Origin: Paenibacillus gyeongsangnamensis
GTDB taxonomy: Bacteria; Bacillota; Bacilli; Paenibacillales; NBRC-103111
DNA length: 64,000 bases
Reading direction: 5' to 3'
NCBI RefSeq assembly: GCF_027533625.1
Contig: NZ_JAQAGZ010000012.1
Location: forward strand, 179,885 to 243,884
Of the stretch, positions 37,997 to 47,844 are shown piece after piece. The notes under the pieces were generated by a model. It did no database searches. It was not told the origin of the DNA and saw only the letters and a list, made by a program, of their open reading frames with translations. The position numbers were made by a program, and so were the translations under genes. Each line of letters opens with the position of its first letter. The stretch's first letter is position 1.

Positions 37997-39016
37997 ATGA
38001 AAGAACTATTGGGTCAGAAGGTAAAATATGATGTCAGTAACGATGCCGGGCTGGTCATCGTTCCGGCGGAAACGGTTATCGAGCAGGAGCATCTGGAGCT
38101 TTTGCTGCGCCATCGCGTGAATCCGTTTGCAATATCGGTCTCCAAGGAGACTCCTGTCAAGACGGCCGCCTGCAGCGATTTGGTCGATAAGACGGTCGGA
38201 CATACGAAGGAGCTGTTCCAGTCGATTCGCAAAACCGGTAAAATTCCGCTGCTGGAAATCCGTCAGGAGATTACTCCGCTAGTAAAGCAGGCGGCCGAGC
38301 ATTCGGAATTATTTGAGCTGCTCGAGGCCGTAAAGGCGAAGGACGACTATATCCATCAGCATCATATCGGCGTCGGAATCATTTCCACGCTGATTGGCAA
38401 ATGGATGGGGCTGAACGAAGCCGACCTGACTTGCTTGACGCTGGCGGCCACGCTACATGATATAGGGATGATCAAGGTTCCGGATGAGATTCTGAACAAG
38501 CCGGGCAAGCTGACGGAAGAAGAGTTCAAGCTGATGCAGAAGCATACGATTCTCGGCTATGAAATGCTGAGGGAAACAGTGGGGCTTCAGCACCGGGTGG
38601 CACTTGTGGCGCTTCAGCATCATGAACGCGAGGATGGGAGCGGCTATCCGCTGAAGCTGAAGAGCGACAAGATCGATCTCCTCAGCAAGATTGTAGCCGT
38701 TGCCGATACCTTTCACGCGATGTCCTCGAGCAGGCCTTATCGTGAACCGATAGCGTTCCACCAGATCATGAGCCAGATGCGGGGAGGCACCTTCGGCGCA
38801 TTCGATCCGAACATCGTATCCCTGTTCATGAACAATATGACCCGCCAGCTGGTGGGCAGTGAAGTGATCCTTACGGATGGAAGACAGGGAAAGGTGGTTT
38901 ATATCCACCCGTACGATGACGCCAATGCATTGGTGCAGATCGACTCGGATTATGTAGACCTGAGCCGGGAACGACATCTGCATATCAAGGAAGTTGTAAA
39001 TCTCAGCACCCTATGA
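37997..39016 (+). CDS. HD-GYP cyclic-di-GMP phosphodiesterase
   Basis: A 339-residue cytoplasmic protein. Residues about 110-290 are an HD-GYP domain with HQHHIGVG, HDIGMIKVPDEIL (HD pair), KLTEEEFKLMQKHTILGYEML and HHEREDGSGYP (metal and GYP motif). About 110 unassigned residues precede it and a beta-rich ~50-residue tail follows. HD-GYP enzymes linearise c-di-GMP to pGpG or GMP and thus favour motility over attachment. The start is ATG 37997 with GGAGGGAGCGG upstream; TATAAT at 37884 may be its -10 box. Confidence 0.93.
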   Translation: MKELLGQKVKYDVSNDAGLVIVPAETVIEQEHLELLLRHRVNPFAISVSKETPVKTAACSDLVDKTVGHTKELFQSIRKTGKIPLLEIRQEITPLVKQAAEHSELFELLEAVKAKDDYIHQHHIGVGIISTLIGKWMGLNEADLTCLTLAATLHDIGMIKVPDEILNKPGKLTEEEFKLMQKHTILGYEMLRETVGLQHRVALVALQHHEREDGSGYPLKLKSDKIDLLSKIVAVADTFHAMSSSRPYREPIAFHQIMSQMRGGTFGAFDPNIVSLFMNNMTRQLVGSEVILTDGRQGKVVYIHPYDDANALVQIDSDYVDLSRERHLHIKEVVNLSTL

Positions 39017-39110
39017 AATGGTAAAAGGTTAGAGCAGCCCCATAATAGACTATCCCGATATAAGCTGATAAGGAGCTTCTTTCCCAGGATGTCCGGGGGG
39101 TAAAAATGAC

Positions 39111-39142
39111 AACGCCGTGAACGCAGTACGCGTCACGGCGTT
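39111..39142. terminator. Bidirectional hairpin terminator
   Basis: AACGCCGTGA (39111-39120) pairs with TCACGGCGTT (39133-39142), between convergent HD-GYP and pbpG genes; short T runs. Confidence 0.7.
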
Positions 39143-39184
39143 TATTCGTCTTAAGTCGAAAGACGCTTCAAGAAAAGCCTCATT

Positions 39185-41245
39185 CTAGCTGCTCCACCAA
39201 CGCTTCAAATCCTCCAACCACGAGCCGTTCGGCTTTCCTTTGCCCGGCTTGACCGATTCCTTCGCCGGCTGCGGCGTGCAGTATTCGGTCGGCTCAGTCC
39301 CCGCAATGAACGCTTCCATGCGCGAGTTCGGGCAGCCGTCGTTCGCGAGCTTGCCGGTAGCCGGGTCGATATACACGTTCACGACGTCGTCCGGAATCGG
39401 GAACAGCTTCGGAGGGACCGATTCCAGCGTCTTCTCCGTGAATTCGGCGAAGATCGGCGCGGCCAAGTGGGACTCCACCGAATTGACCTGACGGCCCTTG
39501 TCGTAGCCGACCCACACAGCGGTCGACAGCTCCGGCGTATACCCGACGAGCCAGGCGTCCGTATCCGTCGTGCCCGTCTTTCCGGCTACCGGACGCTTCA
39601 GCGTGGCGGATACGCGGTTGCCCGTGCCTCCCAGATCGAAGACGCTCTCCATCAGCTGCGTCAGCACGTAGGTATAGGATGGCTCGATCACAGTCACCGT
39701 CCTCGGCTGAGCGGAGTACAGCATGCGGCCGCGGCGGTCTTCGATCCGCACGATGGAGGTCGGCTCCACGCGCACACCCTGATTGGCAATCGTGCCGAAC
39801 GCGGACGCCATCTCGTACGGGCTGACCGGGAACGTACCGAGCGCCAGGGAAGGCACCGGCTGCATCGGGCTCGTAATGCCCATATGGCGGGCCATCTCGA
39901 TGACGCGCTCCGGTCCGACTTCCATGATCGAATTCACCGCGTAGATATTGTCCGACTTGGAAATCGCCGTCCGCATATCGATCCAGTCGTAGAAGATGTT
40001 GCCGAAATTGCTCGGCGTATAGCTTTGACGTCCTTTATCGTAGGTGAAGGTCGTCGGCTCGCTCTTGAACTTGGTGAGCGGGGTGAACTGCTTCTCCTTG
40101 AGCGCCGTCAAATAAACGATCGGTTTGAAGGAGGACCCCGGCTGGCGCGTCGTCGCGAATACGCGGTTGTACTGGTTCTGCGAGTAGTCGCGTCCGCCGA
40201 CCATCGCCTTGACATAGCCGCTGCGCGGGTCGATCGCCACAAGCGCCGCCTGAATGTCCGGCGTATCCTTTAGCTGCTCCTTGATCGTATCCTCCGCAAC
40301 CTTCTGCGCATTCAGGTCAAGCGTCGTATAGATGCGCAGGCCGCTCTCCTCGAACTGGTCCTCCTCGATACCGAGCAGCTCGATCGCTTTGCCCCGCACG
40401 TAATCGCGGAAGTACGGCGCCGGGGCGGCCTTCTTGCTCTCCAGCGGAAGAATGTTCAGCTTCTCGCGACCAGCCTCATCCGCCTGCTGCTGCTTGATGT
40501 AGCCGGCGTCGACCATCGTTTGAAGCACGGTCTTTTGACGGGCAAGCGCATTCTTCATGTCATAGTACGGCGAATAAAAGCGGGGTCCCTTCGGGATGCC
40601 GGCGAGCAGGGCGCTTTCCGCCAGCGTCAGGTCGCTTGCGTCTTTCCCGAAAAACAGCTTGGAAGCCGCCTCGATCCCGTAGGTCGAGTGGCCATAATAA
40701 ATTTGGTTCAAATATTGCTCCAGAATTTGATCCTTGCTTTGCTGCAGCTCCATCTCGACGGCATAGTACGTTTCCTGGAGCTTGCGCGTCCAGGTCCGGT
40801 CATGGGACAAATACAGGTTGCGCGCGAGCTGCTGCGTAATCGTGCCGCCGCCCTGCACCTTGGAGAAATGCTGCAGATTCACCCAGGCCGCCCGGGCGAT
40901 CGCTTTGGGATCGAAGCCGTAATGGTTATAGAAGTTACGGTCCTCTACCGCCAAGGTCGCTTCAACCAGCATCGGGGAAATATCCTTCAGCGCGACCGGC
41001 TGGCGGTTTTTGACGCTGCCGTACGTCTCGATCAGGTCGCCGTGGATGTCGTAGATTTCGGAAGCCTCCGTCATTTTGGAGACCGGCAGCGTCTGCGAAC
41101 GCATGAAGAGAAGCATTACGATCGTGACGGCGGACAGCAGAATCAGGCTGGTGAAGGCGAAGCTGAAGCCTTTCTTGATCCGGCGGGCCCAGCGGACCGC
41201 GGGATGGACGGGTTCTTCGGCCGATCTTTTCCGTGCGTCGGACAT
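39185..41245 (-). CDS. pbpG: Class A penicillin-binding protein (PbpG-like, PBP1A family)
   Basis: A 686-residue bifunctional peptidoglycan synthase. One N-terminal membrane anchor (about 25-50). Glycosyltransferase domain with catalytic Glu in EDRNFYNHYG near 101 and GGGTITQQLARN. Transpeptidase domain with Ser in SSFKP near 372, SDN near 437 and KTGTT near 553. The place next to speE/speB equals that of pbpG (ywhE) in B. subtilis, which helps build spore germ-cell wall. ATG 41245 behind AAGGGGG is chosen; ATG 41302 is a longer, poorer option. Confidence 0.92.
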   Translation of the reverse strand: MSDARKRSAEEPVHPAVRWARRIKKGFSFAFTSLILLSAVTIVMLLFMRSQTLPVSKMTEASEIYDIHGDLIETYGSVKNRQPVALKDISPMLVEATLAVEDRNFYNHYGFDPKAIARAAWVNLQHFSKVQGGGTITQQLARNLYLSHDRTWTRKLQETYYAVEMELQQSKDQILEQYLNQIYYGHSTYGIEAASKLFFGKDASDLTLAESALLAGIPKGPRFYSPYYDMKNALARQKTVLQTMVDAGYIKQQQADEAGREKLNILPLESKKAAPAPYFRDYVRGKAIELLGIEEDQFEESGLRIYTTLDLNAQKVAEDTIKEQLKDTPDIQAALVAIDPRSGYVKAMVGGRDYSQNQYNRVFATTRQPGSSFKPIVYLTALKEKQFTPLTKFKSEPTTFTYDKGRQSYTPSNFGNIFYDWIDMRTAISKSDNIYAVNSIMEVGPERVIEMARHMGITSPMQPVPSLALGTFPVSPYEMASAFGTIANQGVRVEPTSIVRIEDRRGRMLYSAQPRTVTVIEPSYTYVLTQLMESVFDLGGTGNRVSATLKRPVAGKTGTTDTDAWLVGYTPELSTAVWVGYDKGRQVNSVESHLAAPIFAEFTEKTLESVPPKLFPIPDDVVNVYIDPATGKLANDGCPNSRMEAFIAGTEPTEYCTPQPAKESVKPGKGKPNGSWLEDLKRWWSS

Positions 41246-41390
41246 GCGCTGCGCCCCCTTTTTTTGACCGGATGAATAGAATAAAGTGCTCTCCTTATCC
41301 ATTATGGAAAAAGATAGAAGCCCCTATTCACCCCGGCCCCCGCCAAACGTTAATTTTTTTTGAAAACGGCAGGGCGCGGCCTGTTTTTAT

Positions 41391-41418
41391 TTGCATTTTC
41401 AGGGAGATACACTATAAT
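41391..41418 (+). promoter_or_regulatory. Sigma-A promoter of speE-speB
   Basis: TTGCAT (41391-41396), 16-nt spacer, TATAAT (41413-41418), about 95 nt ahead of speE. Confidence 0.7.
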
Positions 41419-41510
41419 ACAATTTGACGCGAAACCTGCGGCCGAAAGTACCAAATAAGCGCGTCCGGATAAGCATCCGGAACCCGCGTGAAGAAAGGTG
41501 ATCAAATACA

Positions 41511-42338
41511 ATGGACTTGTGGTATACGGAGAAGCAAACCGATAACTTTGGGATTACCGCGAAAATTCGCGAAACGCATGTAAGAGAGCAAACGGACTTT
41601 CAAGATCTGGCGATGATCGAGACCGAGGAATGGGGCACGATGCTCGTTCTGGACGGCATGGTCATGACGACGGTGAAGGACGAGTTCGTTTACCATGAAA
41701 TGGTGGCGCATCCGGCGCTGTATACGCACCCGAATCCGAAGCATGTGCTCGTAGTCGGCGGCGGCGACGGCGGCGTGATCCGCGAAGTCATGAAGCATCC
41801 GGAAGTGGAGAAGGCGGTCCTCGTCGATATCGACGGCAAGGTGATCGAATACTCCAAGAAGTTCCTGCCTTCCATCGCAGGCGAGCTCGACAACCCGCGC
41901 GTGGAAGTGATCGTGAACGACGGTTACATGCACATTCATGACCATAAGAATACATATGACGTCATTATGGTCGACTCCACGGAGCCGGTAGGCCCGGCGG
42001 TGAACCTGTTTACCCAAGGCTTCTATAAAGGCATCTACGATGCGCTGAAGGAAGACGGCATTTTCGTGGCGCAAACGGACAACCCTTGGTTCAAGGCGGA
42101 TCTGATCCAGAATGTAAACCGCGACGTGAAGGAGATTTTCCCGATCGTACGGGTGTACTGCGCGAACATTCCTACTTATCCAAGCGGACTGTGGACGTTC
42201 ACCATGGGCTCCAAAAAGCATGACCCGCTGGCGGTCGACGAGACCAAGATCCCTGAGATCGACACCAAATACTACTCGCCGCGGCTGCACAAAGCCGCAT
42301 TCGTGCTTCCGAAATTCGTGGAAGACCTGACGAAGTAA
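41511..42338 (+). CDS. speE: Spermidine synthase
   Basis: A 275-residue aminopropyltransferase that moves aminopropyl from decarboxylated SAM to putrescine. The family signature [15 protein letters not shown] is near residues 79-93, with the substrate Asp residues in [14 protein letters not shown] and [11 protein letters not shown]. It lacks membrane segments. It is followed after 24 nt by speB; together they make spermidine from agmatine. Order and partner match B. subtilis speEB. Confidence 0.97.
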   Translation: MDLWYTEKQTDNFGITAKIRETHVREQTDFQDLAMIETEEWGTMLVLDGMVMTTVKDEFVYHEMVAHPALYTHPNPKHVLVVGGGDGGVIREVMKHPEVEKAVLVDIDGKVIEYSKKFLPSIAGELDNPRVEVIVNDGYMHIHDHKNTYDVIMVDSTEPVGPAVNLFTQGFYKGIYDALKEDGIFVAQTDNPWFKADLIQNVNRDVKEIFPIVRVYCANIPTYPSGLWTFTMGSKKHDPLAVDETKIPEIDTKYYSPRLHKAAFVLPKFVEDLTK

Positions 42339-42362
42339 GCGGGCCCGAGGAGACCAACTTTC

Positions 42363-43232
42363 ATGAAACTCGATCAAAAATATTCCGGCAACGTCTTCAT
42401 CCTGAGCTCCGACGATTACGCGGCGTCGCGCGCCGTCATTTACGGCATGCCGATGGACTATACCGTCAGCTTCCGTCCGGGCTCCCGGTTCGGTCCTGCG
42501 CGGATTCGCGAAGTGTCGATCGGCCTGGAGGAGTACAGCCCTTATCTCGATAAAAGCCTGGAAGACATCACCTACTTCGACGCGGGCGACCTGCTCCTGC
42601 CGTTCGGCAATGCCGGACGAAGCCTCGAGGTGATCGGCGAGTATGTGAAGGGCCTGCTGGGCGACGGCAAATTCCCGTTCGGACTCGGCGGCGAGCATCT
42701 CGTCTCCTGGCCGGTCATTCAGCAGGTGTACGCGAAGTACCCTGATCTTGCGCTGATTCATATCGATGCGCACGCCGACCTGCGTGAGCAGTACGAAGGG
42801 GAGCCGCTCTCCCATTCCACGCCGGTCCGTAAGGCGGCGACGCTGATGGGCGGCAAGAACATTTACCAGTTCGGCATCCGTTCGGGCTCCCGCGAGGAGT
42901 TCCAATTCGGGCGCGAGAACATCAATTTCTATCCGTTCGACGTGTTGGAGCCTTTGAAGAAGGTGCTGCCGGAGCTTGCCGGACGTCCGGTTTACCTTAC
43001 GATCGACATCGACGTGCTTGATCCTTCCTGCGCGCCGGGTACCGGCACCGCGGAAGCGGGCGGCATCACGTCGAAGGAGCTGTTGGCCGCCATTCACGCG
43101 ATGGCCGCATCCGAGCTGAACTTCGTCGGAGCCGATATCGTGGAAGTGGCCCCGGCTTACGATCCGACGGAGCAAACGCAGATCGTCGCCAGCAAGCTGA
43201 TGCGCGAAATTCTTCTTGGCCTTGTGAAGTAA
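42363..43232 (+). CDS. speB: Agmatinase
   Basis: A 289-residue ureohydrolase cutting agmatine to putrescine and urea. All manganese ligand motifs are present: GGEHLV near 111, IDAHADLR near 134 and DIDVLDPS near 216. The GTGTAEAGG stretch and length fit agmatinase. It is the second gene of the speE-speB operon; agmatine itself must come from an arginine decarboxylase encoded elsewhere. Confidence 0.97.
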   Translation: MKLDQKYSGNVFILSSDDYAASRAVIYGMPMDYTVSFRPGSRFGPARIREVSIGLEEYSPYLDKSLEDITYFDAGDLLLPFGNAGRSLEVIGEYVKGLLGDGKFPFGLGGEHLVSWPVIQQVYAKYPDLALIHIDAHADLREQYEGEPLSHSTPVRKAATLMGGKNIYQFGIRSGSREEFQFGRENINFYPFDVLEPLKKVLPELAGRPVYLTIDIDVLDPSCAPGTGTAEAGGITSKELLAAIHAMAASELNFVGADIVEVAPAYDPTEQTQIVASKLMREILLGLVK

Positions 43233-43246
43233 GCTGAACGAAAATT

Positions 43247-43289
43247 AGTCGATCCTGTTCCCGATTTCCGGGGGAGGGTCGGCTTTTTT
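43247..43289 (+). terminator. Terminator of speE-speB
   Basis: AGTCGATCCT (43247-43256) pairs, with G-U pairs, with AGGGTCGGCT (43275-43284), then T6. Confidence 0.8.
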
Positions 43290-43392
43290 GTTTGAAAGGG
43301 GGCAAGAAGGGAGTTCGGGAAAACGGTGAAGGAGAGACTTCGGAGTCTTGAGGCGCGCAGACCTAGAAGTCCGGCAATGAAGCAGCGGGCTT

Positions 43393-44271
43393 CTATCGCT
43401 TCCGCTTCAGTGTGAATACGGTCAGCTCCGGCCGGCACCAGAAGCGGATCGGGTGTATGGACACGCCGATGCCCCGGTTCACGTACAGCTGCAGCCGGCC
43501 GCCGAGATCGTACAAGCCCATCACATACTTCCGGGCATACAGCGGAGTAAATACGTGGCCGTAGAACGGCACTCTCACCTGCCCGCCGTGGCTGTGGCCA
43601 GACAGCTGCAGATCGACGGAATGCTCCGCCGCGATGTCGGCATAATCCGGGCAGTGCGACAGCAGTACCGTGCAGTCTTCCCGGGGTACCGCTTTAAGCG
43701 CCTGCTTCAGGTCGGGCTTCCCCTCCCATTGGTCCTCCACGCCGGCCAGCCAGACACGGCTGCCGCCGTATTCCAGACGGGCGGACTCGTTGCGCAGCAC
43801 GCGGAACCCGCCCTTCCCGAGCAGCTCCGCCACCTCGCCGGCTTTCCCGTAATAATCGTGGTTGCCGAGGACAGCGAATTTACCGAGCCTTGCCTGCATC
43901 GCCCCGAGCGCTTCCGCGGCGGCCGTTCCGTCCGGGCCCACGCTGTAATCCACCAGATCGCCTGTGAAGCAGAGCGCATCGGGCCGGAGCGAATTAATCA
44001 CCCGCGTCAGCTTCAGCAAATCGGCCGCATCGTAGTGGAAGCCGAGATGCAGATCGCTGAACTGCACGACCCTCGCGCCGTCCATCGCCAGAGGGAGCCG
44101 CGCCATATGGACGGTGACCTGCGTCAGCTCCAGCCAGCGGGGCTCGACCCACCGAGCGTAGCCGCCTCCCGCGGCGGCTGCGCCGGCAGCCGCAACTGCC
44201 GCGAGCCCGGCCTTTTTGAGGAAAGCTCTCCGCGTCAGCTCCTCGCTTGTTTCGATTCTGCCTGATGTCAT
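43393..44271 (-). CDS. Tat-exported metallophosphoesterase
   Basis: A 292-residue calcineurin-like phosphoesterase. The N-terminus has a twin-arginine signal TRRAFLKKAG followed by an Ala-rich hydrophobic stretch. Metal motifs are complete: FSDLHLGFH near 70, GDLVDY near 102, GNHDYYG near 135, SHCPDY near 208 and GHSHGGQV near 228. It resembles YkuE/YaeI-type enzymes, some of which act on lipid headgroups; the substrate is not evident. Its start lies 42 nt after the AraC stop, so it may be cotranscribed with that gene. Ribosome site AAGGAG. Confidence 0.92.
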   Translation of the reverse strand: MTSGRIETSEELTRRAFLKKAGLAAVAAAGAAAAGGGYARWVEPRWLELTQVTVHMARLPLAMDGARVVQFSDLHLGFHYDAADLLKLTRVINSLRPDALCFTGDLVDYSVGPDGTAAAEALGAMQARLGKFAVLGNHDYYGKAGEVAELLGKGGFRVLRNESARLEYGGSRVWLAGVEDQWEGKPDLKQALKAVPREDCTVLLSHCPDYADIAAEHSVDLQLSGHSHGGQVRVPFYGHVFTPLYARKYVMGLYDLGGRLQLYVNRGIGVSIHPIRFWCRPELTVFTLKRKR

Positions 44272-44313
44272 ATGGCTCCTTGACCTCCGCTCCTGTCCCG
44301 CCCGCAGCCGAAT

Positions 44314-45144
44314 CTATCGCAACCGGTGTATTTTTCGGAAGCTGCTCGGCGTCAGTCCCTCCTGCTGCTTGAACAGCTTGATGAAATAGCTGCTGTCCTC
44401 GTAGCCTACGCGGCGGGCAATGTCCCGCACCTCCAGCTCCGCGTCCTCCAGCAGCAGCTCCTTCGCTTTGCGAAGCCGGTATCTCGTCAAATAAGCAATC
44501 GGGCGCATGCCCACCGTCTGTTGGAATAACAGGCAAGTATGCTGCGGGGTCACCTGAAGCTGGCCGGCCAAATCCTGCAGCGACACGGGCCCGGCGTAAT
44601 GCGAGGCGATATAGGAGAAAACCGGCGCGAGCTGCTCATAATGCTGCTGCTTCGACCGTACCTCCGCCCGGGACGCATACAGGAACAGGTCGAGCAGAAG
44701 CTGGTACAGCAGGGACGAGCATTCCACCGCGCCGGCGGGATCTTTGCTGTCCAACAGCGATTGGAGAGCATGCATTTTGTTCAGAACGGTATCCGGATTG
44801 GCCAAATAAAGGGAGGAGGAGCCCTCCAGCTGCATCGAACGCAGCCATTCCCTTACATGAGTCCCGTTAAAAGCGACCCAGCGAACCGTCCAAGGCTCCT
44901 GGACCGGGTAGTACCGGTGGCGCTCGTCGGGGTAAAGCAGCATGCCTTGGCCTCTGGCCATCGTATATTCCCGCCCCCCGGCCTCCAGGCGGCCCGCCCC
45001 GTCCAGGGTTTGAATCCACTGGTAGTCGGGAAAACCCGTTTCCCGGTCCATCGGCTCCTGATTGAGCCAGCCTCCCGCACTTGTTAAATAAACGGGGAGT
45101 CGGCGGTCCATCTCGGTAATGACCCTAAAGATGTTCTTATTCAT
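44314..45144 (-). CDS. AraC-family transcriptional regulator
   Basis: A 276-residue regulator with an N-terminal cupin sensor (GAGRLEAGGREYTMARGQGMLLYPDERHRY) and a C-terminal double helix-turn-helix (SLQDLAGQLQVTPQHTCLLFQQ; EVRDIARRVGYEDSSYFIKLFKQQEGLTPSSFR). The start is ATG 45144 (MNKNIFRV) with GGAGGA 7 nt upstream; ATG 45171 lacks a site. It is divergent from the GH42 gene and most likely activates it in response to a sugar. Confidence 0.93.
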   Translation of the reverse strand: MNKNIFRVITEMDRRLPVYLTSAGGWLNQEPMDRETGFPDYQWIQTLDGAGRLEAGGREYTMARGQGMLLYPDERHRYYPVQEPWTVRWVAFNGTHVREWLRSMQLEGSSSLYLANPDTVLNKMHALQSLLDSKDPAGAVECSSLLYQLLLDLFLYASRAEVRSKQQHYEQLAPVFSYIASHYAGPVSLQDLAGQLQVTPQHTCLLFQQTVGMRPIAYLTRYRLRKAKELLLEDAELEVRDIARRVGYEDSSYFIKLFKQQEGLTPSSFRKIHRLR

Positions 45145-45267
45145 CGCCAGATCCTCCGGCTTGATCTTCATATTCTTATATTAACAAGAAAAAGCTCGGA
45201 TTGAAAATGTACGCACCCTTCCCTTATCCTACTCCTAGAAACATGCAAATCGAGGAGGATGTATCGA

Positions 45268-47289
45268 ATGGCCGTAAGCAAAAACGTCAAGCTGCCGCAT
45301 CTGTTCTACGGAGGCGACTATAACCCCGAACAGTGGCCGGAGGAAGTATGGCACGAGGATATGCGCCTCATGAAGCAAGCGGGTGTAAACATTGTCAGCG
45401 TCGGCATCTTCAGCTGGTCGCTCCTGCAGCCGAGTCCGGAAGCGTATGATTTTGCCTGGATGGACCGTCTCATGGACCTGCTCGCCGAGAACGGCATTTA
45501 TGCCGACCTCGCGACCGCAACCGCTTCGCCGCCGGCTTGGCTGGCCAAGCTGCACCCTGAGTCGCTGCCGGTCGATGAGAACGGCGCCCGCTACATGCAG
45601 GGCTCCCGGCAGCATTACTGCCCGAACAGCGCCGCCTTCCGCGAGTACGGCCAGGCGCTTGTCCGCAAGCTCGCGGAGCGCTACAAGGACCACCCCGCGC
45701 TTGCGATGTGGCATATCAACAATGAGTATGGCTGCCATATTTCCCGCTGCTACTGTGAGGCCTGCACGGAGAAATTCCGCGAATGGCTCCAGCGCCGGTA
45801 CGGCACCATTGAGGAGCTGAACAGCCGCTGGGGTACGAACTTCTGGAGCCAGAAATATTACGACTGGTCCGAGATCGGGCTCCCGGGCAAGACGCCGACT
45901 TACGCCAACCCCGGCCAGCAGCTGGATTATTCGCGCTTCATGTCGGACAGCCTGCTGGATGCTTATCTTGGAGAGTACCGTGTTCTTAGGGAGATTACGC
46001 CGAACCTTCCGATCATGACGAACCTGATGGGAGCGTTCAAGCCCCTTGACGAATTTGAATGGGCGAAGCATATGGACGTCGTCACGTGGGACAGCTATCC
46101 GGAGCCGACCGCGGGCATTCCGGTGCTTGCCGCGATGCAGCACGACCTGATGCGTAGCCTGAAGGGCGGAGACCCTTTTATTCTTATGGAGCAGGTGACG
46201 AGCCAAGTGAACTGGCGCCTGCAGAATCCGGTGAAGCGTCCGGGTATCATGCGGCTCTGGAGCTATCAGGCCGTGGCGCGCGGAGGCGACGGCGTCATGT
46301 TCTTCCAGTGGCGTCAATCGCGGGCCGGCGCAGAGAAATTCCATGGCGCCATGGTCTCGCATACGGGCGACGAGAACAGCCGGGTTTACCGCGAGGTACG
46401 GCAGCTCGGGAATGAGCTGAAGCGGCTGGACGCCATCGTGGATTCCCGGGTGGAAGCGGAGGCGGCCATCGTCTTCGACTGGCACAACTGGTGGGCGCTC
46501 GAGCTGGACTCGAAGCCTAGCCGTGACGTGCATTACATCGAGCAAGTGAAGCAGTATTATAAACCGCTGTTCGAGGCGAATATCGGCGTTGATTTTGTAC
46601 CGCCTTCAGCCGATCTCAGCAAGTACAAGCTGGTCATTGCGCCGGCGCTGTATATGGTGAAGCCCGGCGAAGCCGACAATCTGGAAACGTATGTACGTCA
46701 GGGCGGCACCCTGCTGCTTACCTTCTTCAGCGGCATCGTGGACGAGAACGACCGCATACACCTGGGCGGCTACCCTGCGCCGTTCCGTTCTCTCCTAGGC
46801 CTGACCGTCGAGGAGTTCGATCCGATGCTCCCCGGGCAAACGAACGGCCTAACCGCAGCAGAGAACAGCGGAGCGGGCGGCGTCTACCGCTGCGATCTGT
46901 GGGCCGATGTCATTCGTCTGGAAGGGGCGGAAGCGCTGGCGTCGTTTACCGGCGACTTCTTCGCGGGATCGCCCGCCGTTACGCGTCACCGGTTCGGTCA
47001 AGGCTGCGCCTATTATGTGGGAACGCAGCCGGAGGAAGCGTTCACGGCAAGGCTTCTGGGTTCGATTGCGGAAGAAGTCGGACTCAAAGCGCCGCTTCAG
47101 GCGCCGCCGGGCGTCGAAGTGACGGTCCGGGCGAAGGATGGCAATAGGTACGTCTTTGTGCTGAACCATCTGCAGGAAACGGCGGAGATTCGTCTGCCCG
47201 CGGGCGAGCACCCGGAGCTAATCCGCGGCGTTAAGGTGCAGGACGTGCTTAAGCTGGAGCCGAACGGCGCAGCCATTATTCGAATCTAG
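45268..47289 (+). CDS. GH42 beta-galactosidase
   Basis: A 673-residue glycoside hydrolase family 42 enzyme. The acid/base Glu is in HINNEYGCH near residue 153, the nucleophile Glu in LMEQVTS near 307. The Cys cluster CYCEAC just after the acid/base matches the zinc site of family 42. C-terminal trimerisation (YKLVIAPALYMVKPG) and beta domains follow. No signal peptide, so it works in the cytoplasm on imported galactosides. ATG 45268 is preferred over ATG 45259, which touches its AGGAGG. Confidence 0.95.
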   Translation: MAVSKNVKLPHLFYGGDYNPEQWPEEVWHEDMRLMKQAGVNIVSVGIFSWSLLQPSPEAYDFAWMDRLMDLLAENGIYADLATATASPPAWLAKLHPESLPVDENGARYMQGSRQHYCPNSAAFREYGQALVRKLAERYKDHPALAMWHINNEYGCHISRCYCEACTEKFREWLQRRYGTIEELNSRWGTNFWSQKYYDWSEIGLPGKTPTYANPGQQLDYSRFMSDSLLDAYLGEYRVLREITPNLPIMTNLMGAFKPLDEFEWAKHMDVVTWDSYPEPTAGIPVLAAMQHDLMRSLKGGDPFILMEQVTSQVNWRLQNPVKRPGIMRLWSYQAVARGGDGVMFFQWRQSRAGAEKFHGAMVSHTGDENSRVYREVRQLGNELKRLDAIVDSRVEAEAAIVFDWHNWWALELDSKPSRDVHYIEQVKQYYKPLFEANIGVDFVPPSADLSKYKLVIAPALYMVKPGEADNLETYVRQGGTLLLTFFSGIVDENDRIHLGGYPAPFRSLLGLTVEEFDPMLPGQTNGLTAAENSGAGGVYRCDLWADVIRLEGAEALASFTGDFFAGSPAVTRHRFGQGCAYYVGTQPEEAFTARLLGSIAEEVGLKAPLQAPPGVEVTVRAKDGNRYVFVLNHLQETAEIRLPAGEHPELIRGVKVQDVLKLEPNGAAIIRI

Positions 47290-47299
47290 GAAAACGGCG

Positions 47300-47330
47300 A
47301 TCGGCCTCATGGAGCATGGGGCCGATTTTG
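47300..47330 (+). terminator. Terminator of the GH42 gene
   Basis: ATCGGCC-CAT arms (47300-47310 with 47316-47326) and a short T run. Confidence 0.7.
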
Positions 47331-47394
47331 TTATGCAGCCGATATGCTATAATGATTTCCATATGAAAGATGGACTTCATGGAGGAGGAACGGC

Positions 47395-47844
47395 ATGACG
47401 CAGAGCGGCGGCTTGGATGGAGGCAACCGGAAAGTGCTTGTCACGATTGAAAGCGACGGAGACAACGGCTATGTCAAACAGCAGGCGGAAGGGGAGATGT
47501 TCCCTAAGGGCCGGCAATATTATCTTCGTTATGCGGAGCCGGAGGACGCCAAGATGGGGAGGACCATCACCACGATCCGGGTGGAGCCCGGCCAGCTGCG
47601 TGTGGTCAGGCACGGGGATGTGAAGACGGAACAGACCTTCGATCCCGGCAGGAAGCATATCGGTTACTTGAATGTTCCGCAGGGCCGGCTGGAGCTGGAA
47701 ACGCAGACCGAATCCGTGGAAGTGAGCGGCGATTGGACGGCGGAGAAGGTGGCGTTAACGGTGCGGTGGAACTACCGGCTGACGGTGGGTGGACAACCTG
47801 CCGGCCGCTTCCGCAACATACTGAAAGCGGAGTGTCCTTATTAA
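47395..47844 (+). CDS. ywiB: DUF1934 family beta-barrel protein (YwiB-like)
   Basis: A 149-residue protein matching DUF1934/YwiB: VTIESDGDNGYVKQQAEGEMFPKG, YYLRYAEPED, TIRVEPGQLRVVRHGDVKTEQTFDPGRKHIGYL and VRWNYRLTVGGQPAGRF. The fold is a calycin-like barrel; the role is unknown. The order speE-speB-ywiB is as in B. subtilis, although a GH42 gene is inserted here and argS is absent. The stop overlaps that of the convergent protease gene (TTAA). Confidence 0.9.
   Translation: MTQSGGLDGGNRKVLVTIESDGDNGYVKQQAEGEMFPKGRQYYLRYAEPEDAKMGRTITTIRVEPGQLRVVRHGDVKTEQTFDPGRKHIGYLNVPQGRLELETQTESVEVSGDWTAEKVALTVRWNYRLTVGGQPAGRFRNILKAECPY

Noticed and set aside
41502..43175. 557-residue minus-strand frame opposite speE-speB
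   Set aside because: A mirror frame of two unmistakable enzymes; high GC at third positions keeps the opposite strand open. No ribosome site or domain.
45235..46545. 436-residue minus-strand frame opposite the GH42 gene
   Set aside because: Antisense shadow; the plus strand carries the full GH42 enzyme with its catalytic residues.
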